From the NCBI GenBank assembly GCA_030549495.1, contig JAUIRK010000947.1, positions 190,001 through 254,000 on the forward strand: a stretch of 64,000 bases of DNA, in the 5' to 3' direction. Made by a program: the position numbers and the translations under genes. This document shows positions 48,601-63,600 of the stretch, piece after piece. The stretch is from Nectonema munidae (taxonomy: Eukaryota > Nematomorpha > Nectonematoida > Nectonematidae). Numbering within the stretch: the stretch's first letter is position 1; the number at the start of each line of letters is the position of its first letter. The notes below the pieces were generated by a model. The model ran no database searches. It had not been told where the DNA came from and was given only the letters and a program-made list of their open reading frames with translations.

Positions 48601-51600
48601 CAAAGCTGCCAAGGTTTGCAGAAGTTTTGCAGAACTAGGTATTGACGTTCCCATTCCAACTCCACCAGCAATATACAAAGCTGTTAGAAGAAAAGGATCT
48701 GATATGAAAAAAGAAATGATGGAAATGTTATCTAAAGAATTTTGGTGTGTCCATTTTGATAGAAATAAAATTTATGGTAATGAAATTCAGGTTTATAGTC
48801 CTGAAAAATGAAACAAGAGAAGTTAGGATAAATGTTGCAATAATAGTCGATGGAAAATTTCAAACAATTGCTGACTTCGTTGCAAATACAATTGAAGAAT
48901 ATAAGCTTTGGGAGTCGATAAAAATGATCATCAGTGATGCTACAAATGTCAACACTGACAGAAAAAAGGGAGTAGTCAAAATTTTACAGAAAATGTTTGC
49001 TGAGAGGAATTTAGAAGAACAACAATATATAAGTTGGCAGCATCACATACTTGATAGAATACTTTATCTGGGAATGAATCAATATTTCAAAGAAAACAAC
49101 ACTTCCCCTAACAGAATATCCATTCATTGTAGAACTTGTGAAAAATTACAGCAAATTGATTTTAAATTTTGAAAATGGTGAAGAAAAAATTTATGAGAGC
49201 TCAGTGGGAAGAGATGATATGAGGTTCTTGTTTCATTTAATACAAAATTTTAAATATTTTGAAGCAAATTGTTTTTTCCAGAAATTAAGTTCTCAAAACT
49301 TCCAAACATCAGTAGAGCAAGATGGAACTCGAAAGCAACTTTAACAATTCTTGCCTTTATTCTTTTACCCAAGTGGAGAGCTTCCTTGGTTAGTACATGC
49401 CGCTTTATTGGTTATGATGGGAGAAATTTTGGTTCAATGATCAAAAGTATAATAAAAATGATTTTGAAAACCTGTTTAAAATATTTAAACCTTATAAAAA
49501 CGAGTTCATGCTTACAAAATCATTGGAAAAAAGAAAGTTCCAAAGTTGAACATTTCGAGGAGCAACCAATGCGCTGAAAGAGCAATTAAAGTCATTCAGG
49601 ATGTTTATAAAAGCTGTAAAAACAAAAATATCATTGTCAGAAAAATTTATTTAGAGTAATTTGAACATGAGATGAATGAATGTGCATTTTAAATATTGAT
49701 TTAGTAAATATTTTTCTTAAAAATGTCTTTTCGGCTCTGAAATGTTTTTTTGATTGGTGCGTAAACTTTATTTACAATTCTCCTAAAAGGAGCTTATTTT
49801 ATTTATTTCTGGACAAAAACTCATTAAAAATAACATAGAGTTTTCAAGTTAAAAAAAGTTATAACCTTAATATATATATATCCCTTATCAGATACATATT
49901 TTTTTTTAAACCTTATCACATTATAAGGGTACAAATGTAGACATAAAAACTTTGGAAATTTTTCTGGAAAAGTTATAGGAATAGAACATGCTCTCATTCT
50001 AAATATTTTTGTAACCAAATTTTATTCTTATTTTACATTATAAAATTGTTTAACCTAATTTTTTTTTGAAATAAATAAAAAAAAACAATATTAAAAATGG
50101 AAATAATTACTAGATTGCTGTAGCAAGTAAAGTGGATCAAGTATTGTAACAGACCTTGCAGCATTTTCCCTATTTAAATCTTGGCCACTATCTAAACGAT
50201 CTATAATTTTCTTCATCAAATTTTTTCTATAGTGAGCTTTGACACTTCGTAGTATACAAGCAGCCATTTATTGTAATATAGAAGTTGTAGTGGGAGGTAA
50301 AAAATATCAATATTTAAAGTTTTAACACTTTTTGGATGCAATCAAAGAAATTTTTCTATTTCTTTCTGCATTTTATTGTCTAAAGATAAAAGTCAATAAC
50401 AAAAAATATCTTTAGTCATCCAGGATGCTAAGCTTTAGTCATTCAGTATTTATACTGAAGAGGCAAGTTATTTTTCTCTCATTGAACAAAACCATTCATG
50501 TAGAGAATTCTCTAGTTCAGGTAACACCCCTGTTCTTTTTCTTTTAAAATCTTTATTTTCTAGCTTAAGTTTTGTCAATTCATCTTTTTTCTTAACCCAT
50601 CTACTAATTAATGTATGAGATATTTGATACTTTTTAGCTATATCACTCACTTTAAATCCATTATCAATCCCTCTTCTCTAGCAACTTTTAATTTGAAATC
50701 GAAATGAGAGTTCTTACGCTTAGAAAACATGTTCAAAAAACTAGAATTTAGCAGAAAGTAAAAACAATTTAACTGAAAACTGAGAGTGAAAAGAGTAAAT
50801 GTATCGTATACACGCACAATTAGACAATACAAGCATATCTACAACTAGCTATAATCTATACAAGCAATTCAAAATTATGACACACAGATATATGCACACA
50901 AAGGGACTCACAAAGTTTAGAATAAATGTTTTTACATGTCTTTATGTGTAAGATAGACAAAAATGTCAATAGGTGTCAATTATATGATCCATAACTATTG
51001 TTATAACTGTTTTTTATCTATAAATATGAGTTTATGTATAACGCAAAACGTGCTTATAACGATTTGTGCTTTAATGACTTATTTGTATTTAAAGATATAC
51101 TTTAAAATAAATGGGACTGTAGGTATATGTGCTTATATTGAATGTAAACTGTATATACTTTTCAAACGGTGAATATATTGTTGTTTAATTTCTTTACTTA
51201 ACTAATAAATCGTTTCTTCTTTTGGGATTTCATTACACCTTTTTAATTAAATTTAATCGCACCTTGTCAATCTTTTAGATGTCAATCAATGGTTCGATAA
51301 ATTCTTTTTTACAGAGCGATGCTTTTTAACCAAATGTGAACAGGTTAATACTAAATTAGATAATTTTAACATCGAGAGTGCTCAAACGAGCAATTATGCT
51401 GAAGCAATCACAAATGCGACAATAAAAGATTATTATAATGAGTTTTCAATCCTCTTTCTCTAAACATACCAATATTCCTTTGATCATAATGAAAAAAATA
51501 TTAACGTTGTGAATGTTGTTATGACCGAACGTAGGCCTAAAATAAATAAATTATACATATATAAAATCAAAAAAAACAAGAATCAATGATTTGATCATTA

Positions 51601-54600
51601 AAGCTTGATCAAATTTAAGGATATTTTGAAATCTAACAAAAAAAATTGATCTAAAACCTAGGCTCTCCTGTTTTGTTTTGAAAAATGTTAATGATTCTTT
51701 TAATGGATAGTTTAAAAGATACAGATTGTGTTCAGAATGACATAGCTCTAAATGCTATATTGAGTTCATTTAATCGAAAAACTGATGCTATGTTATTGGA
51801 ATATTTTTCAAATTGAACTATTTTACAAGTCCTGCTTTAAATCTCCAAAACATGGCTATTTAGAACATGCATGTAAAGTCTCATGAATCTTCTGAATGTG
51901 AAGTTAAAAGATGAAAGCATATTTTTGCAAAAATTGCGCTGATAAAAAATTTGACCACCAGTATGCAGCTAATTCTATTAAATATGGCGACTTAAACAAC
52001 CTGAGAGATAAACTGAATACCTTGAACAGGCATGCCCATAATTACTATATTAACAAATAACGATGTCTTTTAACACTTCATATAAGTGTAGTTTTGTATC
52101 AACTTCAATATCATTAGACTTACCGTTCTTTCCAACTAAAGTACTCTTCCCAGATGAGGCTCATTTTCATTCTCAAATTTTTTTTTATATAAATATTCGC
52201 AATCTAAATTCCAATTTTGACCAACTTATACTATTTTTGTTTTTTTGACTTTATCACACTCACTAAACTAGCAACCTAACGATTTTCTAATAATATAATA
52301 ATATCACAGGTTTTGATGGGAGAAGAATGGAGGTGATGTCGCAAATTTTTTACAAACTTCATCAGATTCTGCTATCATCGTATCTAAATCGATCTTTAAG
52401 CTATAATTATCACCTTTATATGCCACAAGTTTTCTTGTGCAGTATAACACTACTGCAATTAATTAGTATCAAAACACGATTCCTCATTTACCTTCTATTT
52501 ATTTATAGTAAAAAAAGGAAAAAAAACCTTTATTCTTTGATTGGGTCGGTGACAAACTTTCCACAGATTTAATAGGGGAAGATAGCGTCGAAGAAAGATT
52601 CTTTTCACTCGGTTCCGATGAGTAGTGCAGAGAAACGGCTGGCTTGAGTATTTCTTCTTGAAATCTAGATTCCGTACGATCCTTCACACAAGAGCATATA
52701 TACTTCAACAATTTCTTAGATAAATCGAATCTAAAAAAACGAAGTATAATCAAAACTTTCTATTGGTGATGAATGGGGCGATATGAGATATTAAAGCGAT
52801 TACCGATTCGAAGTATGCTAATACTATAAACTCTCTATTCCAATATGAATACAGAGTACAAAGATTTAATTTATACTAGAGTTTTCGAGTCTGAGTCAGA
52901 ATCTTCTCATATTAGTATAGCAAGTGGAGTCGAAAATAAAATGTCTGAATTCCTCCTACTCCTGAATCTACAAAAATGTTCTTAAATTTCAAGATACTTT
53001 TTTATTGATTCTTTTTTAAGTTCTAGCATCTCATTCGTGTTTCATTTTTATATACGTCATCGTAGTCGGAGACAGCAGTCATACTTGTACAAATAGCTCG
53101 AGATAAAGTAAGGCCTTTAGGCTTTTCAAACTACTTTAACCTTAGAAGGACGGAGTGGGGCTTTTTGGGTGGTAAATTTTTAAACTTTTTTTAAAAAAAT
53201 ATGGTGGCGTGTCTGGGGTTTTTTTTTGGGAAAAATAAAAAAAACAAAGGGGGGGGGGGGTTAAATAATACACATTTTATGTTGAAAAGATATGGTATTT
53301 TTAAATAATGGAAAGATTTAATATTTCATCAGATTGGGTCAATATTTTTGAAATTTTTTTTTGAAGAACCAATAAAATCACGGGAGAATTGAACGAATTA
53401 TTCAAATGTGTGAAAAAATAAATATGTAAATCTAGAAAATTTAGTTAAACTTTATATTTCACACTCCCCCGCCCCCTCTCTACCCAATTGATTCATGGCT
53501 GATCTAAACTAAAACATAAAAGATCTTTTTTAAAAATAGGACACAATGTAAATTGGAATAAAGTACAACTTACAATTTTTGCTTGTCTATGATATATTCA
53601 GCATCATTCCAATCAAGCAACTTCAATTCAATGACTAAATTAAGGAACTTTAAGAGAGATTTGTTCAAAGGCGTATTAAATCCTGCCGTGAATGAGAATT
53701 TTTGTAATTTTATCTAAAAAAAACACAAATAAAGTGTGTAAGAAGATCCTTTACAAGGAAAAAATTAATTTAAATGATTAACCCCCTTTTTAAAGGAAAG
53801 GACGTTAAGATATATACCTGCTACACCTGTCAGCAAAAAGTTGAAATTTTAAAACAAATTCATAACTTTCAATACGGTTTACTTTTTATACCTAAATATA
53901 CCAAACACACACTAAACTATTTTAGCATAAATACAGAGAAAAGAGAAGCCCGATTCCGACGTCTAGTGCTTACAAAAGTCCGACTCCAAGTAGACAAAAA
54001 ACCTGACCGGGCCAGAGTTGGATCAAATACATTTGTATTTCTAAATATTAAATTTGGTGTTTTTGTATTTGTTATGTGTAAAATTTAATGTAAAATTTTT
54101 AGTATAAAAGAGTGTTTTGCTACTCATAGAAAAGGCTGAAAAATTCAATAAGAATGAACCTACCAATACCTTGTAAAGGAACAAAACTCACTCTATGGGT
54201 AATTATTAACGCATTTTTGAAAGCCATATACTTACCTCTCCACCAGATACTGATACCGGTGTAGAGTTTGAAAAAGTTAAAATTTATGGATAAATAAAAG
54301 ATTTATGGAAGCTGTTTTGACTAAGAAGAGAGATTGTCAAGAAATATTTACTTGCGACAACAATATATCCAGGATTAAGTTGATGCAAATGAGTTGTGTA
54401 TTTTTTGTGGACGTGTCGGTAGGATAGGTCTTGATGCGTCTAGTAATGTAGATTTCGAGAAGAGAGTCTTCAGAGAGCTTCATCTGATCCACTTCTAAAT
54501 CAACACACCAAGGAACATTTTCGAGGGCGTAAATACTTCGGCATAAGAAGTGATTGCTTGTGACGTCATGTCTGTGATCATGAAACTTGTCTCTGCTATA

Positions 54601-57600
54601 ATTTTCAACGCAGCAGTTGAAATTGTTAACGCAAAACTCAAGTGGAATGCAAATTTCAAGACTTGATAGAATCTATGGAAAAAAATTATATTTATATATA
54701 ATTCTTAAATATTACGAGAACAAAAACTATTTATATATAACAAGAATTTTATTTTTTTAATTGTTTAACAAAAAAGACACACAATATAAATTGGATTACT
54801 TTTTTCATTTAGATTAACATCAAGTTATCAGAGTTGCTATTGAGATTCTTAAAAAATGTTTCACAATTTTTTCAATGTCAGACTATTCGTTATGAAAAAA
54901 ACCTGTATTTTTAATTTTTTGTATCCCTAAACATCTTCAAAAATGACATATTTGGGAAAGACAAATACAATATTTTTATTTTGCTAGCAAGTATAGGAAA
55001 ACACCGTGCATTTTCAAACACTATCAGTGTTTAAAATGTCATACAAATTCTTATAACACGCTTTGAAATTAATATATATATATATAAGTCATATACACAA
55101 CGCAGATTAAGCTTCATAATGGTGGGCTGCAAAAGAATGAGAAATAATGATAAATAAATTCAAATAAACATTTTTTATAGATAAAAAACTACATGGGAAT
55201 ATCTTACTGAGTTATTTAAATTCGAGTTTCGCCCACTTTTTTTTCAAATAACACAACCTACCTGTGCAAGGCTTCTGTATTTTTTCAAAAAAAAAACTAA
55301 GTCGAAACAGGTTCGGAGTGAAGATGGTAAACAGGCTTCATCTGTTTACTAAATTTAATTAATTTTTTAATTAAATTAATAATTTAATTTAATCCTATGT
55401 AATCTAATTCTTTTTTTTTATTAAATAAATCTGAATTTATTTTTTTTCCAGTATTTCAAGAAGCAAACTGATGGCTAAGGGAGGTTGGCTAGACTTTTTA
55501 CTTTGACACCTCAATGTCTTGCTTTCGAATCTAGCAACAAATATTTTTTTCTCATAGTTCGATACAAGTGATTCAATTTTGTCTTCTCGAAGAAAGCACC
55601 CTTGTCTGGAGAAAGAGAGAACCATGAGCTAGGAGTCGATGACGAGAATCTAACGTAAACTAAAAATGATTTTTGCTATTGAAGGTTAAATCAAAACTCC
55701 TTTTTCACCTTTCATTCCCTTTATTATTTACCTTATCTCATATATTTGTTCTTTGCTTTTAATAATATTCTAATCCAAAATTTAATTATCTGTGCAAGCA
55801 TTCTATTGCCCTTCCTATATCTTATTTTTTATTCTTTATTTCTACGTTTAGTATTTTGTGGGGTGTGTGTATTTATCTGTTTGCGCTTGTCTATTTATGA
55901 TCTCTTTCTTTTGTTACAAAAAAGCGTATTAATGACTTGTGTATTAACTTTTTATAAAGCTCAATGTTACTTGCTTCGACCTGAAAAGGAAAATAATGTC
56001 TACAAAATGGTGGAAACAAAAATCATAAATAGCATTTACCTTTATTGCTTATCTTATTTCTTTGTTATCAAAAATGATTTCCTTTATTATTTCATCCTGA
56101 TGACAATTCAAAAAAATTCCCCCATTTGGAAGGATCTGCACCATTCTGAATATTTGTCAGAATATTGACTGAATATAGTCTGAATATTTGCAGTGGTGCA
56201 GGACATTACGTACGCAAGACGTTTACGGGACATTTCGGACGCTTCGTTTCTAGTTTTTTGTTTATTTTGGGGTACGCAATGAGCAATTCAGCAATGAAAT
56301 GTCTTGAACTCAATTCAAGATATGTAAAGGGTTTGTGTGAATAAAGTCTCTGATCATACTTTTCAATAATTTCATGTTTTATTTGTATCTTTGAAATCTG
56401 CAATACGAGTACTTGTATTGGACTCACAAAAATATGCACTTGATCAAAGCATAGTACCGACTCCTCTAGCCCTGGAAAATGCGCAATTCTCATGTTAATT
56501 TATAAGGTGGCATCTCATACCTGGAAACGGTCAAGAGATACTGCGAGCGTCATATTGATAGAAAATGTGATACCTGAAGCCATGACAAAACTTGGAAATG
56601 TGCCAAAGGACAAAAACTCTTCAAAAATTTTTCAGTTGTGAATGAGTACACTTCGCTCACGTGAAAAGAAAGAGGAGACATTTCTGCGTCGAAAATTTTG
56701 CAAAGCACAATCTTCAATTCAAAGTATAGATCTTCTGGGATCAAAATAAAAATGGCATCAAGCCAATAAGGTATAATATTATTCCACGTCTAAATAGTAG
56801 ATTGTATATATTTAGGAGGAATATCATGACAGCATGCTCGCGTTATAAGATAGAGGGATATGAGGACCTGATATATGCTCAGTCATTAATGCAAAAAAGA
56901 AATTTTAGAAGACATACGAATTCCTTTGTGTATTTTGAAATGGGTTATTTGGTAAAATATAATTAGTTTGTAAGGCTGATTAGGTAAGTAGGTATTACGT
57001 CACTCAGTTAATTTGTAAGATATTTAGTTAGTTTATTAGAAAATATTGAAGAATGGTCAACAAGAAACGCATTCCAAATTTTCATATTGTGAAGAGCGAC
57101 ATCAAACTTAATTTGCAAAAAACGTAAAATTTGAGCTATTTACATATGCTAGAATAAAGTAAAAAACAGGTTTACATTATATATTTAAAAGGTTATGCTC
57201 TTTTTGAAGGTTTTGTATTAAATTCTGTAAAATCAAAATTAGTTATAGTATCATCATCATACATAAAAACAAAATTTTTGAAAAAAATCTTAAAATTTTA
57301 AACCCAATTATCAAAAAATTTATGCCTAAAATGAAAAACACTTTCCATTTTTGAATTCTACACCAAAAACTACTTTAAAAATCGAACTTTACATAAATAC
57401 CTTTTTTGGCTGTTCCTCAGTTTTATTTCTAAGATTTTTGAATTAATTTTGACTATTAAAATGAAATGTCTAAAAATTTCTGATTCCATTGGCTTAAATG
57501 CAATCATTCCATTTAATATACTTTATATGTTTAATATATATAAGAACAACGTGAGTTAATAACGTGCATAAAATTAAAATAAATCGATACAAATTTTAAA

Positions 57601-60600
57601 AATGCTTAATATAAATAAGAAGCCCACATCCTCACAATTTGAAGGAGAGAGGGGGGGGCTTTTTTTTTTATTATTATCAAAATTTATTATAAAAGAATTT
57701 TTGTCCAATGAACACACGACCATTATTAACCATATTTTATTATTTTACCATAACTGCGGATGACTGCATCGATTTTTATATTCCATTTTATAAGGCATTA
57801 AGAAAAATGCACATTCACATCTATAAAAGCAGGCCTAAAAAGTAAAAATAATTTTCAAGGTCTAAATTATTATTTATTCTTTTAAATGTGATTTATTGGC
57901 AAAAATCACAAATGAGCCAATATGATGCGGAATGTTGCACAAAACGATTCACTGAGTGAATTCTTTTTAGTCCCCGTAAAACTGTTTTGAGATCTTCTAT
58001 ACAGTAGTTTGAGAATCTCTGAGCTAGAAATAATGTAATCATAATTGCAAACAAGGTTTGGTAAAATCCGTGCAGTTATCCGCAGTTATAGTAATATAAT
58101 ATCGGGTAATAATGATAGCGTGTTCATTTGACAAAAATTCTTTCCCCCATATTGAAGATGTACGCTTCTAAGTCATACATATACACACGCATAGAATATA
58201 TAAAAACATGCGTGATAGTTATTTTCTCTATAGTGTAAATTTTAACGCCATCCAGTATTTCAAAAACAGGTTTTAGGCTGCGTTTCAGAGTTGTGTACAT
58301 AGAATACGAGCTCAGGCTTAGAAAGAAGAGTAAATTATTAAAAATGCAAAGCGAATTTCTTAAACTTTCATTTGCATTCAGATACTTCTCTTCAACATAA
58401 AATACAGATTTTAGGTGTTTTTTCAAAAAAAAAATTCTGCTGAAAAATTTCTAGCAGCTGAAAATCTTGTCTAAGGATTTTATTAAACGTTATGCACCTG
58501 AGATTAAAAAAGAGAGATGATAAAAAATGTCTTGAGGCTTCATCAATATTGTTTAGTTAGCCACCTTCAAAATTATAAGGTTTTGGGATCGGATCCAATA
58601 TGAAACCTTGCTTACTTCTTTGTTCGGCCCAAACACTGAAAACGTGTGTCTTATGGATAAAAACCATTCACTATACCTTTACATTTATTGAGATCCCCTT
58701 TCTCTATCAATTTTAAAGGGTATTTAAATTATCAGGGAGCTACAAAAGATAATGGGGGCTTATTGTAACTCTTCTACTTGTGGAAAAAGTACACTTGTTT
58801 GTGACAGTCCTATGTAAATGGATATCGATTGATTATACGGTTGCAATAAGAATAAAGGACCCTTTTATATGCCATGTGATCGCGAAAGAAAGCAGATTGT
58901 ATTTTTAAAAAGTAAAATGTAAACCTTGGAGTCAATAATATCATAGGGGATTAAGGCGAAGAGCTTGGACAAGCCATACTTGATGACTTGAACTTCGGAG
59001 CAAAGCATATCCCAAACGGTGCCAACTCGTCCCCAAAGCGGCGGAATTGGCAACAAGAGAGAAGTGAAGGTGGTGTTGTAGCCGCACTTAACTTTATTGA
59101 TCCACTGGTAAAGCTCTTTGGATTTGAAGCTTTCCAAGTCTTCAGCTGTTTCACCAGAGGGCAGGTAAGCAGTGAGTTGAAAAAATTGGAACACCGCTGA
59201 AGTTATGTGCCCAAGCTGTTCCTGTACAAAAGGCAAGCCGTTAAATTTGGAGAAAATTAAACGATGATTTTTGGGGAAAGCGAGATGTTCTGTGATAGAA
59301 GGAAAGTGTGCATACGTTTAACATAAATGCATTAGTCAAGGCAGACTCAGTGTACGCGCAACCTGTATAGATATGCACAGTGGTTCTTTCTTTCAAATTT
59401 GCTTGCTCTGCAGAAAAGCATCCATTAATGACATTAATAAAATGAGACTATGGAAAAGGCATTCATATTTTAAAGTTATTCACAAGTGCAGGTTTAAATG
59501 TATATATAAGCATGTGTAAATATTTTAGATTAACTGAAATCCTAATTGAGTCTAATAGTAAAAATGTTAACAATTATAAAGTTCATACTTTTTGGCGAAA
59601 TATCCGCTCCCCTATTGCTAGGTTAAAAAAATGTGATCCTTTTGAAAAATAGAGCTTACTTGGATAGCATTGTTTGGATCACAAAGTTTGATTAAGAGCC
59701 AAATCCCATATCGGCACAAAAGTAAATCTTCTTCAAAATTTTCAGTTCTTGTCTTTTTGAAATTGAGTTCACCTTGAAGGGAAAACGTTACGGCATTCAG
59801 TAGATCACTGGTGCTGGTGTCAAAGTCAAAATTAGACTTAAACTTCACTTTTTTCACAAGCCTAATAAAATAACAGAATTTCAGAGAAGGACTAAAAATA
59901 AAAAGTTAGTGAAAATTGAACAGTGAATTTCAAACAGTCTCAATAAAAACAATAAACAATAAACAATAATGACAAGGGTGTCAAACTTAAATCACACACG
60001 CGCCTCAATTCGAATATTTACAGCACTTAACTTATTTTATAATCACGAGCTAGATTCGTAGAAGCAGAAACTGTCAAAATATTACTTATTTGATCAGATG
60101 CAGGTCTTTTACTTATTAATATTCATTGCTAAAAAAATTTGCTTGCAAAGATAAGTCATGCCAAACATACACAACATTTCTAAAGCCAATGAAGTTATTT
60201 CCTGATATTTAGAAATAAGATATCGATAAAAATCAATTCATTGCGTTGTATAAAAGTTGTTTTTCATCAGAGAATAACATTGTAAGTCCATGATTACCAG
60301 CTGAAAATCTGATAGTAATTTTGATGCATCGACTGTAAAAGTGAATGTAAAAATGGAAAACCCATCATTGATAGTCAGTGGGTCGCATGGAATCTTTGTA
60401 TCTCTTGACGGGCCGTATGTTTGCACCCATGTATAGAATACCTTTCGTATTTAGGAATAGGAATTATATGCCTTATTTTACATTTAAGATAAAAAAATTA
60501 ATCATTTTTTTATAACTGGTCCAGAGACAATTCATACTCAAGAAAACTCGACAATTGGACAACAGGGCCTTAAATATAATCAAAGCGCTTCCTTCAAACT

Positions 60601-63600
60601 ATACTGAAATATAAAAAAATTATTTGTATTAAAACTCTCCCTGAAATCAGCTTAGCCACCTTGTGTTGAAAGTTTAACGAGGGGCATGATTTTCACTATT
60701 ATTAACGTTTGAGCTAAACCCTGTGTTGGAAAGTGACTTTTTGAACATCTGTGGTGACGCGCAGTTATCTTTAAGGCAAAGTTTGATATTTCTATATAAC
60801 GAAACTATTTGGTGAATTTTGGAAATTAAAAAGCCAAACTTATGTTTTATGAATTTTTTATGGGGTGAAAATAATTTAGGAATGGAAAAGGAGACAAAAA
60901 GATAAATTGTATTAAAAAATATTTTATCTACAAAAAATAGAGTTTTGTGTTAATGTTTCTATAGATATAGAGTATAGAAAAACGTAGATGTACTTGAATT
61001 TTCAATGGAATTCAATAGAGATCAGTCAAAATAATCTGCTTTGTGTGGACCAAAATGAATTTATATTATTTTGTGTTGAATAATATGTTCAAATTAAAAA
61101 TATTACCAAGAATCAAAATACATATGAAAATTGTGGAAAAAAATCGTTCGTCTTACTTGATAATGGAGTCAATAACAGTACACCTACACTGTTCAGATAT
61201 TTCACTCGACCATATGTTAGGAGTGAGTGTTTGAGTGATGTGATTAACACTGCGACTACTGTTATGCTTGATGTTGTAGCAAGTTTGGCAGTATCTAACT
61301 GGCTTATTGTCATTGTGCAGCACACACTCCAATCCAAAGCACGTGAATAAGGCGCGATTTTCTGAAGATGTGCAACTCTAAAACAAAAAGAAATACTGAT
61401 TCCAATATAATTTAAAATAACTATGGATGTTGCTGTTGTATTGATGACAGCGAGTTTAATTCCTTCAATCTGAAGAATGAAAAATTATTTTAAATGTACA
61501 TATAAGTATGGACAATCTTGCACTATCTGGGCCTAAAATTTGTATTCTTTGAATGATATTCAAAAGTAACGGAGAAACGATTTTACAATAATAGAAAAGG
61601 TGTAATATCTACATTCATTCAATGAATAAGATTCAATACGGTATCTTCATTCAATTTTGATCAAATGCGCATTTATAGACCAAAGAATACATTGCTCTCA
61701 ATAAAAAAGGTGCCAAGTTAATAATACATTTCCAATCCACTCATGTCCACTCAAGAGCGCAATCAGAGGGCGCAAGTGGAACAGTTGCCCGCGTCAGAAA
61801 AGCTTATGTTATAAATTTTTAATTAAATTTATAATAAAAAATCTAAATTTTTAACTTCTATTTAAGAACACCATTTAATTATTTAAGATTTATAAAAATA
61901 TTTATTTTCAGAGTTACATTAAGGTCTTTTACTAATAATAAAAAATCTTTTATTTTCCTTCAAAAATTTCTGATTGCGTCCTTGTGTCCACTAGTGTATC
62001 CTTGTAATCTGATGAAGTTAAAAAAGTTAAGTATCTAATATAAGGAAATTAAAAAAGTTAAGTATCTAATATAAGGAATATACTATAGATATTCAAATAT
62101 AAATAAAATGCATCCATCTATTACATTAAAAAGACTCTCTCTCTTTCTCAATGAAACACCACGAAAGAAGTGATAAATAGTGGCTTCTCTGCGAGTTTCA
62201 CAACATGATAAGAATGAAATTGATTACGTGGAGAAATCATCTAGAAGAGTTCTTTATCGTCTTTATGGATACTAGGAGGTATGGACAATTGTGAACGATG
62301 ATTAATGTTTTCGCTTGGCAGCGATATTAGTGATGAATAAGTGGTGAGTATGCAAGCAATGGTATAAGAGTAGGTTTATACATACGTGAGGACAAAGTGA
62401 GTTGATTTTTCATTGCCTTGAGAGTAATTCAAAAGCGGTTTAATCATATAAAAGGATATAATATTAATACTATGAATTATAAATAATTCCGTGGGCCCAA
62501 AAATATTTATTAGTAAATTTTCGCCCTCACTTGGCCTTACCCCAGCACATGAAAAGAGAAGTAAAAGTTAAGGGAGAATAAAATGAAACTCGATTCCTTT
62601 AAGATTCATTCAAATAAAATTCATGGTCAACTCCAAATTTATGACGTGATTTAAATGGAAAAGAAAAAATTAATATACGACTTTCAATACACTTCGTACA
62701 AAAGTGCGGCGTATCTAGAGCATCAACAGATTTTGATTTTTCGAGAAATTTTTGTTATTCTGGTTTACGAAGACATTTTTAGGAGAAATATATTGAAACT
62801 TATATAAAGTTACCCTTTTCCACTTTAATTATGTTAGATCTATAATATTTTTACGAACATACAAATATTAGGTATTATATATAACTTATATAAAAAATAG
62901 TTTCTACAATGTCTTCAAAGGTGAAAGTATTGTTGTGGTAAAAGCGCTAAAAATACGATAGTGAAGACTCTGGGGGATGCTCAGACAGTCGCTCAACCCA
63001 CCCACCCACTCCCTCGCCCCTGAATGTCGGCTTCTGTTCTGAAATCATTTTAACGTGTACCGCGCTTTTGATCTCACAAGCTACGCAAAATCAACACCTA
63101 CACTTTATATGCGAATTATTCATTCAATTTACTAACACATACTATTTGTCATCAGTAATATATTCATTAAGAACTTTAAACATTTTTTTAATAGAGAGTC
63201 CATTCAAGATATCGTTAAATCACGGGGTGAGTAAAGTTGGTTAGATACTGGCTTTCGATAACTCAAGGTCTCGGGTTCGATCCCCCATCAAGCCTACTTT
63301 CTTCATAGTTTGATACAAGCGGCGCAATTGTGCCTTTTCAATGAAAACACCCCACGATGCCTTTACCTTATCACCGAAAAAAAGGCTTCACGTGATAGAA
63401 ATTAGCGGTGCAAATTCTGCTTTCTCATTTCTCATGTTAACCTCCAGTAATTTAATGAATACAGCGTTCTATATTTGAAATAATTCTATATAAAAAGAAA
63501 TAGTTCTAACAATATAATATAAATATATATAAGAAAGAAATAGTTCTATATTTCTATAATTTGAAGAGGATCACGTGAAAAAATCGTGTATAATCATTTA

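Noticed and set aside
54225-54245. Strong donor-like GGAGAG|GTAAGT on the minus strand
   Set aside because: Only a 14-base candidate exon could be formed, and the flanking unc79 exons already join in phase without it.
56360-56463. A minus-strand stretch reading FDQVHIFVSPIQVLVLQIS that first looked like an unc79 exon
   Set aside because: Its phase does not fit the next exon, and the exon at 54,352-54,672 joins WLQ to ILSSLEICIPLEF exactly as in the recalled human protein, so this segment is intron.
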